Shown here: one piece after another, positions 43,078 to 53,635 of the stretch | Position numbering within the stretch: the stretch's first letter is position 1 | Layout of the letters: the number at the start of each line of letters is the position of its first letter | Assembly: GCF_000016065.1 (NCBI RefSeq) | Contig: NC_009092.1 | Location: 1,426,001 to 1,490,000, forward strand | DNA: 64,000 nucleotides | Origin: Shewanella loihica PV-4 | GTDB lineage: Bacteria; Pseudomonadota; Gammaproteobacteria; Enterobacterales; Shewanellaceae | Reading direction: 5' to 3' | Program-made: the position numbers and the translations under genes | Notes under the pieces: generated by a model | What the model was told of the DNA's origin: nothing | Databases searched by the model: none | Seen by the model: the letters and a program-made list of their open reading frames with translations, nothing else

Positions 43078-43112
43078 AAAAGGGTCTTAAGCAATGCTTA
43101 GGACCCTTTTTT
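43078..43112 (+). terminator. Bidirectional terminator between ratB and bamE
   Basis: 11-bp stem GGGTCTTAAGC / GCTTAGGACCC with A-run before and T6 after. Confidence 0.88.
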
Positions 43113-43161
43113 CGTCTTAAAACCCAGGCGCTTAAAACTGGCCTGGCGTTAGTTAAAGCGT

Positions 43162-43662
43162 TTATTCAAACTCTTTAACTTCGTTGAGTTCTTGTGCTTT
43201 CTTCTCTTCCACGAGCGGCTTGGTATCTGGACGCTGCTCAGGGTTTAGCGGAACCAGGTCGCCCTTTGCGGCGCCTAGCTCTGGTAGCGAGCTCTGATCC
43301 AGCGGGGTGTTAAAGTCGGCGGCCAGTTCATAGTCGCCATCGACTTTAGAAAGCTTGTCATTGGTAAAGTGCAGCACCAGTTCTTTGTGGGTGATGCTGG
43401 CGTCACGACCACTCTTGTAGTGATAGACATAGTACCAGGTGTCGTCCGAGAAGCTGTCTCTTAATACGGGACGGCCCAGGATATATTCGACCTGCTCTTT
43501 GGTCATCTCGATTCTGAGTTTCTCGACCTGCTGCGTCTCCATGTAGTTGCCTTGCGGCACATCTGGTTTATAGATCAGCCAGTCGAACACGCTGCATGCG
43601 CTTAATGAAAGAGACAGCGCCGCTGCGCCTAATAGAGTAATACTATGTTTTTTGATGGTCAT
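43162..43662 (-). CDS. bamE: Outer membrane assembly lipoprotein BamE
   Basis: 166 residues from ATG 43662. Signal peptide and lipobox LSAC (Cys23), then VFDWLIYKPDVPQGNYMETQQVEKLRIEMTKEQVEYILGRPVLRDSFSDDTWYYVYHYK, which is the BamE/SmpA fold including the NY and TK-x-QV motifs. It stabilises the BAM complex that inserts outer-membrane barrels. The acidic C-terminal extension (~60 residues) is longer than in E. coli. Confidence 0.95.
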   Translation of the reverse strand: MTIKKHSITLLGAAALSLSLSACSVFDWLIYKPDVPQGNYMETQQVEKLRIEMTKEQVEYILGRPVLRDSFSDDTWYYVYHYKSGRDASITHKELVLHFTNDKLSKVDGDYELAADFNTPLDQSSLPELGAAKGDLVPLNPEQRPDTKPLVEEKKAQELNEVKEFE

Positions 43663-44058
43663 TGAATGCGCTACTTCCCTAAAAATCTGTCGGCCATGAT
43701 ACCCAAGCATTCCCCATGCTGACAAGCGCTATCGCCGTTTTCTGGATCTAGTCTGTGTATCAGCTTAGGCCTGTGTGTTTGGGGAGCCCAAGGGGAGGGC
43801 GAATAGTTCAGACAGGCGTGTTAAGGATTAGTTTCACCAGCTTGAGCGAATTTTGTCCAAGTAGCGCAGGAGAATCCCTGAGTCGTGATGAAAATGCCAG
43901 ACTAATTAATTGTTAGTATTTGTTTTATCCCGAATTGTGGTAAGTTAATTTGGTTTACACCTTTGCAGCATTGGCTTAATTTGTTTGGTTGAAAAGTGGC
44001 AAATAGCCAAGGAGCGAAGGGTGGTTGATTACCCGAGCAATGGACGGAAGCATCGATA
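43663..44058. other. Divergent intergenic region, bamE and borosin genes
   Basis: About 400 bp without a gene. It must hold both promoters; the AT-rich stretch at 43910-43990 is the probable borosin promoter. No strong operator palindrome was found. Confidence 0.4.
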
Positions 44059-44868
44059 ATGGGTGAAGCCTATACAAGAGGCAGTTTGGTTTGCGTTGGC
44101 ACAGGTCTTAACCTGGGCGGTCAGATAACCGTGTTGAGTAAGAGTTATATCGAGCTGGCCGACGTGGTTTTTTCTTTGGTGCCCGATGCCTTTGCCCTCC
44201 AGTGGCTTGAGAGCATGAATCAAGATGTCCGTTCATTGCATCGATACTATGCCCAGGGTGAAGAAGTTAAGAGCCGTCGTGATACCTATCAACAGATGGT
44301 CGAGGCGATATTGACCGAGGTTAGGGCGGGTAAGCGGGTCGTGTGCGCCCTGTATGGTCATCCTGGTGTGTTTGCCTGTGTGTCCCATATCGCCATTCGC
44401 CGGGCGCGCGAAGAAGGTTTCGAGGCTAAGATGGAGCCGGGGATCTCAGCCGAAGCCTGCTTATGGGCCGACGTGGGAATAGATCCGGGTCAGTCTGGCC
44501 ATCAGAGCTTCGAGGCCAGTCAATTCATGTTTTACTGTCATACGCCGGATCCCGCCACTCACTTGCTGCTGTGGCAGATAGCCATCGCCGGAGAGCACAC
44601 GCTCACAAAGTTTCATACTAACTCGGATTGTTTGCAGGTCTTGGTTGAGCAGCTTAGCGAGTGGTATCCGTTAGACCATGAGGTCATTCTGTATGAAGCG
44701 CCCAATTTACCGACTCAAGCGCCTCGAATTGAACGCTTATTACTCAAGGCTTTACCCCAAGCCAAGTTAACTTCTATTACTACCTTGCTAATTCCACCGG
44801 CGGCGCCGCTGAAGGTGAACCATAAGGTTTTGGCAAAACTCGGTATTTCAGAAGCTTTATTGGGCTAA
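44059..44868 (+). CDS. sonM: Split-borosin alpha-N-methyltransferase (SonM-like)
   Basis: 269 residues of the tetrapyrrole-methylase (class III SAM methyltransferase) fold: GSLVCVGTGLNLGGQITVLSKSYIELADVVF (SAM loop), VVCALYGHPGVFACVSHIAIRRAREEGFEAKMEPGISAEACLWADVG (GHPGVF and the EPGISA motif). In S. oneidensis, SonM methylates backbone amides of the separate precursor SonA. The neighbouring gene here is a clear SonA-like precursor, which settles the assignment over a cobalamin-type enzyme. Confidence 0.9.
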   Translation: MGEAYTRGSLVCVGTGLNLGGQITVLSKSYIELADVVFSLVPDAFALQWLESMNQDVRSLHRYYAQGEEVKSRRDTYQQMVEAILTEVRAGKRVVCALYGHPGVFACVSHIAIRRAREEGFEAKMEPGISAEACLWADVGIDPGQSGHQSFEASQFMFYCHTPDPATHLLLWQIAIAGEHTLTKFHTNSDCLQVLVEQLSEWYPLDHEVILYEAPNLPTQAPRIERLLLKALPQAKLTSITTLLIPPAAPLKVNHKVLAKLGISEALLG

Positions 44869-44951
44869 AAATGAGACGGAGTTTGATTAAAGCTAGAGTG
44901 GTCAAACTTTTGTCTAGCAACTAGTGTTATTACATAGCAATGGAGAATGAT

Positions 44952-45173
44952 ATGTCTAAGCTAAGCGATTTTTTTCAGAAGTTAGGTTCGGATGCCGCGT
45001 TGTTAGAGGCTTACAAGGCTGATCCAGAAGGTGTGATGAAAGCCAATGGCCTAACGGATGAAGAGATCCAGGCGGTGTTGTCGGGTGATAAAGCGCAGCT
45101 CGATTCGCTCTCAGGTGACACCAGCGAAGTACAATCCTATTTGATCATCACTAACCCAGATGACAGCAAGTAA
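44952..45173 (+). CDS. sonA: Split-borosin precursor peptide (SonA-like)
   Basis: 73 residues from ATG 44952, with GGAG six nt upstream; a start at 44940 would overlap that site. The helical leader LSDFFQKLGSDAALLEAYKADPEGVMKANGLTDEEIQAVLSGD is the borosin-binding domain (Nif11/LigA-like helices). The C-terminal core reads QSYLIITNPDDSK; backbone methylation is expected on hydrophobic residues at about 64-66. The methyltransferase lies 83 nt upstream. Confidence 0.88.
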   Translation: MSKLSDFFQKLGSDAALLEAYKADPEGVMKANGLTDEEIQAVLSGDKAQLDSLSGDTSEVQSYLIITNPDDSK

Positions 45174-45187
45174 CTCGTAGAAACTAT

Positions 45188-46969
45188 ATGTATTACCTCA
45201 GACTATTTTTGGCTTGTGTCTTTTCGATAGCGCTTTGCGGATCTGCCGTTGCGAGCGATGTCGATTATGACGCGGTTATCGATGAGCTAAAGGCATCGTT
45301 AATTGCAGAGCCGGCCAAGTCGTCTGAGGTAATTGCCTACCTTAAAGAGAATACCCAGCACTTGAGCCGCGAACAGAGGGCTCGGGTGTTGACCCTGGAG
45401 AGTAACAAGGAGATGTATAACGGTTCCTACGAACGCGCCTTTAACCTACTCACTCAGGCCGAACAGCTGAGCCACTCTCCCGAAACTCAAAATTCCATCT
45501 ATCTGTATCAGGCCACAGCGCTGATCGCCATGAAGAACTATCAGGGCGCCTTGGATGCGATGGCCAAGAATCTCGATCGTATCGAGCAGATAGATGATGT
45601 GACCATTAAGATGACCTCTTATCTGAGGTTGGCCAACCTCTATCTGGATCTCGAAGTCTATGACGAGGTGAAGCGCTATGCCTCGCTGGCCTATGCCCTC
45701 AGCCGCGACAGATCGCCGAAAGAGCAGTGTTATGCCCAGCTGTTTTTGGCGGTAGGGGAGCTAAAGCTCTCCCACTATCATGAGGCTAAGCAGTTATTTG
45801 CCGATACCCGCACCTTCTGTAGTGAACATAATATTCCGCTTATTGTTGCCATGGCCGACAAGGGCAAGGGCACTTCACACCTTAAGCTCGGCGAGCTTGA
45901 GCAAGCGGAGAAGCTGTTCCTTTCAGCGCTTGCAAAGTACAAGACATTTAAGTTTCAGTTAGAGATTAACGATGTTAATGCCTTGCTGGCCGAAACCTAC
46001 TTGATGAAGAAAGAGGTTGAGGATGCCAAGCAATACGCCCAGCAAGTCATACATGTTGAGGACGAGCCAAGCGTGCTCAACGCTAAGAAACGCGCCTATA
46101 AGATGATGGCCGATGCCTTGGCTTTAGAGGGAAGCTACCAGGAGGCCTATCATTATCTGGACGAGTATATGCAGCTCAGTGAGGCCGATATCGACGAGAC
46201 CAAGGCAAAAGCCTATGCGTATCAGATGGCTAAGTTTGAGAATGCCGAGAAGGCCCGTGAAATTAAGATGCTCAATCAGGATAGGGCGCTCTATACCGCG
46301 CAGCAAAAGGTAGTTGAGCTGGAAAGATACAACGAGAGTATGGCGCTGATGATTGCCATAGGTTGCTCTATCTGTCTCATTATTTTTGGTGCTTCTATGT
46401 TTGTGCAGAAGCGCAAATATAAGCGCATCTCTCAGCGGGATCCTTTGACCGGAGTATTAAACCGAGGCACGGGGCAAGACTTTGCCGAAAATCTCTTCGT
46501 CGATGTCTTGGCTCATCGCAGCATGTTTAGTGTGGTGATGTTCGACTTAGATCACTTCAAGGCGATCAACGATACCTATGGCCATAGCGCCGGAGATTGG
46601 GCATTGCGGCGAGTAGTCGATGCCGTGACGCCAAGCCTCAAGAGCAGGGATCTGTTTGTGCGCATGGGCGGTGAAGAGTTTGCGCTCTTCTTGCCGTACA
46701 CGGATGAGCAGGCGGCCCTCAAGATAGCCAAGCAGTGTCGCGTGGCTATAGAGGCGATTCAGACACGGCCTCACTATAGCGACCTGAGCATTACCGCCAG
46801 TTTCGGTGTCTGCACCAGTGTGGAGGAGGATCTTAGCCTGGATCCACTCATGAAGCGGGTCGATATCGCCATGTATCAGGCCAAGGGCAATGGCCGTAAC
46901 TGCGTGGTCATGTACCGCCCAAGCATGGAGTCTACGCCCGACACCCCCATTAATGCGGTGAATGCTTAG
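45188..46969 (+). CDS. TPR-GGDEF membrane diguanylate cyclase
   Basis: 593 residues: signal peptide (to ~22), a periplasmic TPR superhelix (~25-370), a transmembrane helix near 385-405 and a cytosolic GGDEF domain with RDPLTGVLNRGTG and active-site GGEEF at 494-498. It should make cyclic di-GMP in response to a periplasmic cue. The allosteric RxxD site is absent (KSRD at that place). It starts 14 nt after the borosin precursor, in the same operon, so c-di-GMP signalling may be linked to the peptide. Confidence 0.9.
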   Translation: MYYLRLFLACVFSIALCGSAVASDVDYDAVIDELKASLIAEPAKSSEVIAYLKENTQHLSREQRARVLTLESNKEMYNGSYERAFNLLTQAEQLSHSPETQNSIYLYQATALIAMKNYQGALDAMAKNLDRIEQIDDVTIKMTSYLRLANLYLDLEVYDEVKRYASLAYALSRDRSPKEQCYAQLFLAVGELKLSHYHEAKQLFADTRTFCSEHNIPLIVAMADKGKGTSHLKLGELEQAEKLFLSALAKYKTFKFQLEINDVNALLAETYLMKKEVEDAKQYAQQVIHVEDEPSVLNAKKRAYKMMADALALEGSYQEAYHYLDEYMQLSEADIDETKAKAYAYQMAKFENAEKAREIKMLNQDRALYTAQQKVVELERYNESMALMIAIGCSICLIIFGASMFVQKRKYKRISQRDPLTGVLNRGTGQDFAENLFVDVLAHRSMFSVVMFDLDHFKAINDTYGHSAGDWALRRVVDAVTPSLKSRDLFVRMGGEEFALFLPYTDEQAALKIAKQCRVAIEAIQTRPHYSDLSITASFGVCTSVEEDLSLDPLMKRVDIAMYQAKGNGRNCVVMYRPSMESTPDTPINAVNA

Positions 46970-47463
46970 CCTTAGCTAACTGGGGTTTGCGGTTGTTTAG
47001 CTCAAACTCGTTACCCTTAGGCGAGTCACTGGCTTGCCGACACTTGTCTTTAACTCTGCTAGTCCTTCTTGTTTGCGAAAGTCCTTCTTGTCTGTGTTCG
47101 CGCTTCTCGTTGGTGTTAGTGCTTCTAGCCTGTCTGTGCTGTCTAAGCTGTTCTCTTCTAGTGAAGCTTTTGTCTTTATACATACTTAGCAGTTCTCTGT
47201 TGCATCGACGGGAGCCTATCAGGCCTTCCTGCAACAGGTAATCGATATTTACCGAGTGAGTTCACTTCTTCTAGCTAGTTTTCCCGTCTTGCGCAGAGCT
47301 TCCTGTCCAATGTTGTCAGTCGCTCATCTCTAGGCCTTGTGCGGTCAGCCTTCAGTATTTTGTTATTTGAATTCAGGTTTCTTGTCTTTCATTAGAGCTG
47401 ACATTAAAGCTGAGCGGCTAGTGATCGTGCGAGTTAGTCATTTTGCGCTGGTCACTTAGCGGC

Positions 47464-47547
47464 AGAAGGAGAGCGATAGAAGGAGAGCGATAGAAGGAGA
47501 GCGATAGAAGGAGAGCGATAGAAGGAGAGCGATAGAAGGAGAGCGAG
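47464..47547 (+). repeat. Six tandem copies of a 14-bp repeat
   Basis: AGAAGGAGAGCGAT repeated six times, perfect except the last base of the last unit. Each unit contains the AAGGAG of a ribosome-binding site. Confidence 0.95.
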
Positions 47548-47727
47548 GCTTGTCGAATGGCCGAGTTAGATGCCTTGTCTTGGCAGCATGATAGGCGTCT
47601 CTGCTGGGTTAACTATGCAATTTATTCGGTTTTTTTTAATTTTTTTTGCAGCAAACCAAAAAAAATCGTGATGTTGATCGACAAACGTTACCGAATTGTG
47701 ACAAGCCATTTGGCCTCTTGCTTATAT

Positions 47728-47741
47728 CGTTTACGTAAACG
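47728..47741. promoter_or_regulatory. Palindromic operator candidate upstream of aceBA
   Basis: CGTTTACGTAAACG is a perfect palindrome; extended rightwards TTTACGTAAACGTCAA resembles the TTTACGT...ACGTAAA sites of MerR-type catabolic regulators (LiuR) from memory. About 545 bp from aceB, so the target gene is uncertain. Confidence 0.4.
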
Positions 47742-48272
47742 TCAAATTAAAACGCGCGTTTGATTTTGAGCGTTTTGGGGTTGCTTGTAAAGTGTTGAAA
47801 TAATTTAAGTTTAATAGCCTTACTTGCAAGTAAAGCAAAACGTGCCGCCTTTTTATCTGTCAGGCTTCTAGGTGAAATATCTGTATCGACAAAATTACTA
47901 TAGGTAATAAATTTTCGTAATAACTTTCAAGCTGTAGGGCTTGGTTCATTTGTCAGACAACTTTCAAATCTAGTCATTTCTTGATTTATTGTTATTGATA
48001 TTTATTGTTTTAAAACAGTATGTTGGGTTCAAAATCTCTGTTTGGTCTTACCAATTTTTTGTGATGTAATGCAGCTTTTTTCGCTGCTTTTCTCACCGCC
48101 AGTATTGTTGCAATCCCAACAGTTTGTTAGTAGGTTTTGTTCAAAACGTACATTTGTAACCCCTTGCTGGTGTTTCAAGCTGTATGGCCATCATTACAAG
48201 GTATGGCGGGCCTTAGGTTAAAGGCAGGAAGAATTGAAATTAACGGTAAGTGAGCGCTTGGGAGATATCGGG

Positions 48273-49907
<1,635 letters not shown>

Positions 49908-50013
49908 CGAGATGATTTTATAAATGAAAGGGTAATACCCAAACCTATTTAGCGCCTTTGAATGTGAGTGGTATTGAGGGAGCTGGATGCTAACACCTGA
50001 GATGGAGAAGATT

Positions 50014-51339
50014 ATGACTAAGGCAACTACACAGATTTCACGTCAACAACAGATTGATGCGATTAAGCAAGATTGGGCTGAAAATCCACGTTGGGCCGGC
50101 GTTCGTCGCCCCTATTCAGCAGAGGACGTAGTGGCCTTACGCGGTTCGATTGTCCCGGAAAATACCCTGGCAACCCGCGGCGCCGAGAAGCTATGGCAGC
50201 TGGTTAATGGTGGCGCTAAGAAAGGTTATGTTAACTCGCTCGGCGCCCTGACCGGTGGTCAGGCGGTACAGCAGGCCAAGGCGGGTATTGAGGCCATCTA
50301 CCTGTCGGGCTGGCAGGTAGCTGCCGATGCTAACCTGGCGGGCACCATGTACCCAGATCAGTCGCTTTATCCGGCTAACTCAGTACCTGCAGTGGTTCAG
50401 CGCATCAACAACTCGTTCCGCCGCGCCGACCAGATCCAGTGGAGCAACGAGATCGACCCACAAGATGAGCGCTACACAGACTACTTCTTGCCTATCGTGG
50501 CCGATGCCGAAGCCGGTTTTGGTGGTGTACTTAACGCCTACGAGCTGATGAAGAACATGATCGATGCCGGCGCGGCGGGTGTGCACTTTGAAGATCAGCT
50601 AGCCTCGGTGAAGAAGTGTGGCCACATGGGCGGTAAGGTGTTGGTGCCGACCCAAGAAGCGGTACAGAAACTAGTTTCGGCGCGTTTGGCTGCCGACGTG
50701 AGCGGCGTACCAACTCTGGTTATCGCCCGAACCGATGCGAACGCTGCGGATCTGCTGACCTCTGATTGCGACCCTTATGATCGCGACTTCATCACCGGCG
50801 AGCGCACTTCAGAAGGTTTCTACCGTGTGAATGCGGGCATTGACCAGGCTATCTCTCGTGGTCTGGCCTACGCCCCATACGCAGATCTTATCTGGTGTGA
50901 GACGGCTAAGCCGGATCTTGAAGAGGCGCGTCGCTTTGCCGAGGCTATCCATGCGCAATACCCAGATCAGCTGCTGGCCTACAACTGTTCACCTTCTTTC
51001 AACTGGAAGAAGAACCTGGATGACGCCACCATCGCCCGCTTCCAGCAGGAACTGTCGGACATGGGCTACAAGTACCAGTTCATCACCTTAGCCGGTATTC
51101 ACAACATGTGGTACAACATGTTCGACCTCGCCTATGACTATGCGCGTGGTGAAGGCATGAAGCACTATGTCGAGAAGGTACAGGAAGTCGAATTCGCCGC
51201 GGCGAAGAAAGGCTACACCTTCGTGGCGCACCAGCAAGAGGTGGGTACAGGCTACTTCGATAAGGTGACCAATGTGATCCAAGGCGGTGAGTCTTCGGTC
51301 ACGGCGCTGACAGGCTCTACCGAAGAGGAGCAGTTCTAA
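50014..51339 (+). CDS. aceA: Isocitrate lyase
   Basis: Cleaves isocitrate to glyoxylate and succinate. 441 residues from ATG 50014 (GGAGAAG upstream). Signature [13 protein letters not shown] with the catalytic cysteine, preceded by [32 protein letters not shown], and later [17 protein letters not shown]. Same length class as E. coli AceA (434). With aceB it forms the two-gene shunt for growth on acetate or fatty acids. A perfect terminator follows. Confidence 0.97.
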   Translation: MTKATTQISRQQQIDAIKQDWAENPRWAGVRRPYSAEDVVALRGSIVPENTLATRGAEKLWQLVNGGAKKGYVNSLGALTGGQAVQQAKAGIEAIYLSGWQVAADANLAGTMYPDQSLYPANSVPAVVQRINNSFRRADQIQWSNEIDPQDERYTDYFLPIVADAEAGFGGVLNAYELMKNMIDAGAAGVHFEDQLASVKKCGHMGGKVLVPTQEAVQKLVSARLAADVSGVPTLVIARTDANAADLLTSDCDPYDRDFITGERTSEGFYRVNAGIDQAISRGLAYAPYADLIWCETAKPDLEEARRFAEAIHAQYPDQLLAYNCSPSFNWKKNLDDATIARFQQELSDMGYKYQFITLAGIHNMWYNMFDLAYDYARGEGMKHYVEKVQEVEFAAAKKGYTFVAHQQEVGTGYFDKVTNVIQGGESSVTALTGSTEEEQF

Positions 51340-51373
51340 AGTTTCGACTTGCTGTCCTTTAGCAGCGGTTGTT

Positions 51374-51410
51374 CCTCGCACTGTGTTCCTACGTGCAGTG
51401 CGAGGTTTTT
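51374..51410 (+). terminator. Rho-independent terminator after aceA
   Basis: 10-bp perfect stem CCTCGCACTG / CAGTGCGAGG, 12-nt loop, T5CTTT. Confidence 0.9.
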
Positions 51411-51675
51411 CTTTCCTTTCTACTTGTTTATTTTTGCTTGCTTTGGCGGTCCCTCTTGAGCCGCCTTTTTTATTTTGTGCTTATCAATACGCTCCCGCAG
51501 CCGATAAAGAGATGAAATCCTCACCAAGCGAGCAGCTGGCGCAGGATAAAGCCCAATTGCCACTGGCGGCTGATGTAATTGTTATGTTATAAGTTTTTCT
51601 GCCTATAATTCATCAAAGACGGCGCCGGCAAGCGAGCGCTATCCTTATTTTTTTATATAAAAGAGTAGATACGCA
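51411..51675. other. Gap between aceA and the HDOD gene
   Basis: No convincing gene; a 69-codon frame at 51383-51592 begins inside the terminator stem. Confidence 0.4.
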
Positions 51676-53136
51676 TTGAACACTGCCATGTCAGGTAAAG
51701 GTGCAGAATACTGGACCAAACGCATCAGCGAACAGGAGATGCCGGCACTGAGCTCGACGGTGAAAACCCTAGAGAAACTTGCCAAAGATGATGTTTCCTC
51801 CCTGGCGATACTCGGCCGCAGCGTGATGCATGACAACGCGCTGACCTCGCGAATTCTTAAGGTGGCCAATAGCGCCATCTATAACAAGGGGATCTCCCAC
51901 GTCACCACTGTAAGCCGCGCGGCTGTGGTACTGGGCTTTGATACCATACGCAACATCTGTATTACCGCCAAACTGCTCAGTAGCCTGCTAGAAAACAAGG
52001 GCTTATCTGAGCCTGTGTATCACAGGCTGCTCACCCTGATGGCCAGAGCCTTCCAGGCTGCCATGCTGGCCAAGATGATGCTTAAAGATCATGATGAAGA
52101 GCTGCAAGAAGAGGTGTTTATTGCCGCGCTGCTCTATCACCTGGGAGAGAGTGCCTTCTGGAGCATGGGCGGTGAGACCACAGAGCAGCTCGATGCGCGC
52201 CTTAATCAGGTCGATGAGAAGGATGCCAACAATGTGGTTAGAGAGGTTCTGGGCACCTCTTTTACTCAGCTTTCCATGGGCATAGCCAAAAACTGGGGCC
52301 TAGGTGAGGTGTTGGTGAAGTCCCTGTCTAACCCGAACGAGCGCACGCCAGAGATCCGCTCCATCTACCTTGCGAACAAGATTAGCGAGTTGATGGCCAG
52401 CGACAGCAAAGATATTGCCGAGCTGAATCATCGAATCAAGCAGGCGGCAGACATGCTGGATCTCGAGGTGGATGAGTTTAAGGGGCGGATGATTCAGTGC
52501 AGCCACGCCACGCGAAAGCTGGCCGATACCTATGGCGCCAAGGTGCTGGTGGCCTTTTTGCCCGATACTCACCAATTGACGCTGGCGGCGGAGCCTGAGG
52601 CCGAGCCCATTAAGGTGCGTGAGTTTAATGTCGACCTGCAGCTGAAGAAATTAAGGGAACTTACAGATTGTGCCATCAACAAGGCGAACTTTAATGAGGT
52701 GATCACCATTACCCTGAGTGGGCTGCTCGATGGTATCGGCATGGATCGCTGCGCCGTGATGCTGCTCTCACCAAACCGTAAACGCCTGCAACCTCGGGTG
52801 GTGTTAGGCGAGAACGGCGATAAGATGAAGAATGAGTTTATCGTCGAGCTCAATCACGATAAGAATGTGTTTGCCGAGAGTGTCGATCTCAAGAAACCGC
52901 TGTTTATCGACAACCCTAGCTCGGAAAAGTGGCGTCTCTATACCGACGAAGAACTCAGGCGCCACACCTCTGTCATGGGCTTCATGCTGGCGCCGATCTT
53001 GGTGGATAACAAGGTGATTGGCCTGTTATATGCCGACAGGCACAGCTCAGAGCGTAAGCTGGCGGAAGTGGATTTCGAGCGCTTTACCCACTTCGCGCAG
53101 CTGACCAATCTCTGTCTATCTGTCTCTGTGCATTAA
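51676..53136 (+). CDS. HDOD-GAF signalling protein
   Basis: 486 residues, TTG start (ATG 51688 is the alternative). The HDOD domain covers about 20-280 (MPALSSTVKTLEKLAKDDVSSLAILGRSVMHDNALTSRILKVANSAIYN, VTTVSRAAVVLGFDTIRNICITAKLL, ALLYHLGESAFW). A GAF domain covers about 340-480 (FNEVITITLSGLLDGIGMDRCAVMLLSP, MLAPILVDNKVIGLLYADR). HDOD proteins are non-enzymatic relatives of HD phosphohydrolases used in two-component and c-di-GMP regulation. Partner not evident here. Confidence 0.88.
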   Translation: MNTAMSGKGAEYWTKRISEQEMPALSSTVKTLEKLAKDDVSSLAILGRSVMHDNALTSRILKVANSAIYNKGISHVTTVSRAAVVLGFDTIRNICITAKLLSSLLENKGLSEPVYHRLLTLMARAFQAAMLAKMMLKDHDEELQEEVFIAALLYHLGESAFWSMGGETTEQLDARLNQVDEKDANNVVREVLGTSFTQLSMGIAKNWGLGEVLVKSLSNPNERTPEIRSIYLANKISELMASDSKDIAELNHRIKQAADMLDLEVDEFKGRMIQCSHATRKLADTYGAKVLVAFLPDTHQLTLAAEPEAEPIKVREFNVDLQLKKLRELTDCAINKANFNEVITITLSGLLDGIGMDRCAVMLLSPNRKRLQPRVVLGENGDKMKNEFIVELNHDKNVFAESVDLKKPLFIDNPSSEKWRLYTDEELRRHTSVMGFMLAPILVDNKVIGLLYADRHSSERKLAEVDFERFTHFAQLTNLCLSVSVH

Positions 53137-53138
53137 CA

Positions 53139-53612
53139 CTACTCTTTCTGACTCGCGGCGCTGATTTGCGCCGTGATCCGCTTGGCCATGGCGTTGGGGA
53201 TAGGAAAACTCAGGTGGTATTGCAATATCTTCCAGCCTCCCGGCGTCAGTACCAGAGTGCCTGTGCCGCGGCAGTTGCCGTAAGACTTACTGCTTAAGTG
53301 TTCATCGAAGACTATCACCTCGCCGTGTTGCTGGAGCTGCCTCGAAACTAGGGTGTAGTGCCAGCCCTTTGTCGGGCGGGCATAGGCGGAAAATTCCTGC
53401 ATGTTCCAGTTTTCCGTGGCATCGGTACCGATAAAGTGGGCATCCTCGGTATAGAGGGCGAAGTAGTTGTCCCAATCGGCGCTCGCCGCGTAGCCGTGAA
53501 GCTTGTCTAAGGTCTGGGTCGCCTCTAGCGGGATCTCAGCCCGGCAGATGCCGCTCATAAGGAGGGCGCTGGCAGCCAAAAGCCAAGTCAGCATGGGATG
53601 TCTGACGGTCAT
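53139..53612 (-). CDS. Secreted SnoaL/NTF2-like protein
   Basis: 157 residues, ribosome site AAGGAG. Signal peptide (LTWLLAASALLMSGICRA) then an NTF2-like cone fold: LHGYAASADWDNYFALYTEDAHFIGTDATENWNMQEFSAYARPTKGWHYTLVSR, ending WKILQYHLSFPIPNAMA. Found as a periplasmic protein in marine bacteria; ligand or enzyme function unknown. It sits 23 bp downstream of mtfA and likely shares its transcript, and ends 2 bp from the convergent HDOD gene. Confidence 0.8.
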   Translation of the reverse strand: MTVRHPMLTWLLAASALLMSGICRAEIPLEATQTLDKLHGYAASADWDNYFALYTEDAHFIGTDATENWNMQEFSAYARPTKGWHYTLVSRQLQQHGEVIVFDEHLSSKSYGNCRGTGTLVLTPGGWKILQYHLSFPIPNAMAKRITAQISAASQKE

Positions 53613-53635
53613 GGTAAAACTCCTTTTTCGTGTCG

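Larger units (their letters stand above)
46970..48272. other. Long non-coding region before aceB
   Basis: About 1.3 kb with no supportable gene. 47000-47180 is C/T-rich with repeated CTTCT/TCTGT words; 47464-47547 is a 14-bp tandem array; 47728-47741 is a perfect palindrome; 47880-48230 is AT-rich and should carry the aceBA promoter. Short frames on both strands (46950-47234 minus, 47557-47763 plus) look like low-complexity chance frames. Confidence 0.5.

Noticed and set aside
44059..44868. Cobalamin/siroheme methyltransferase
   Set aside because: The fold is the same, but there are no cobalamin genes nearby and the next gene is a SonA-like borosin precursor.
46950..47234. 94-codon minus-strand frame
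   Set aside because: Arises from a C/T-rich low-complexity stretch; very Arg/Gln-rich, no ribosome site, no recognisable family.
47557..47763. 68-codon plus-strand frame before aceB
   Set aside because: Begins at the end of the 14-bp repeat array and crosses poly-T/poly-A tracts; composition is non-coding, although the repeat gives it a fortuitous ribosome site.
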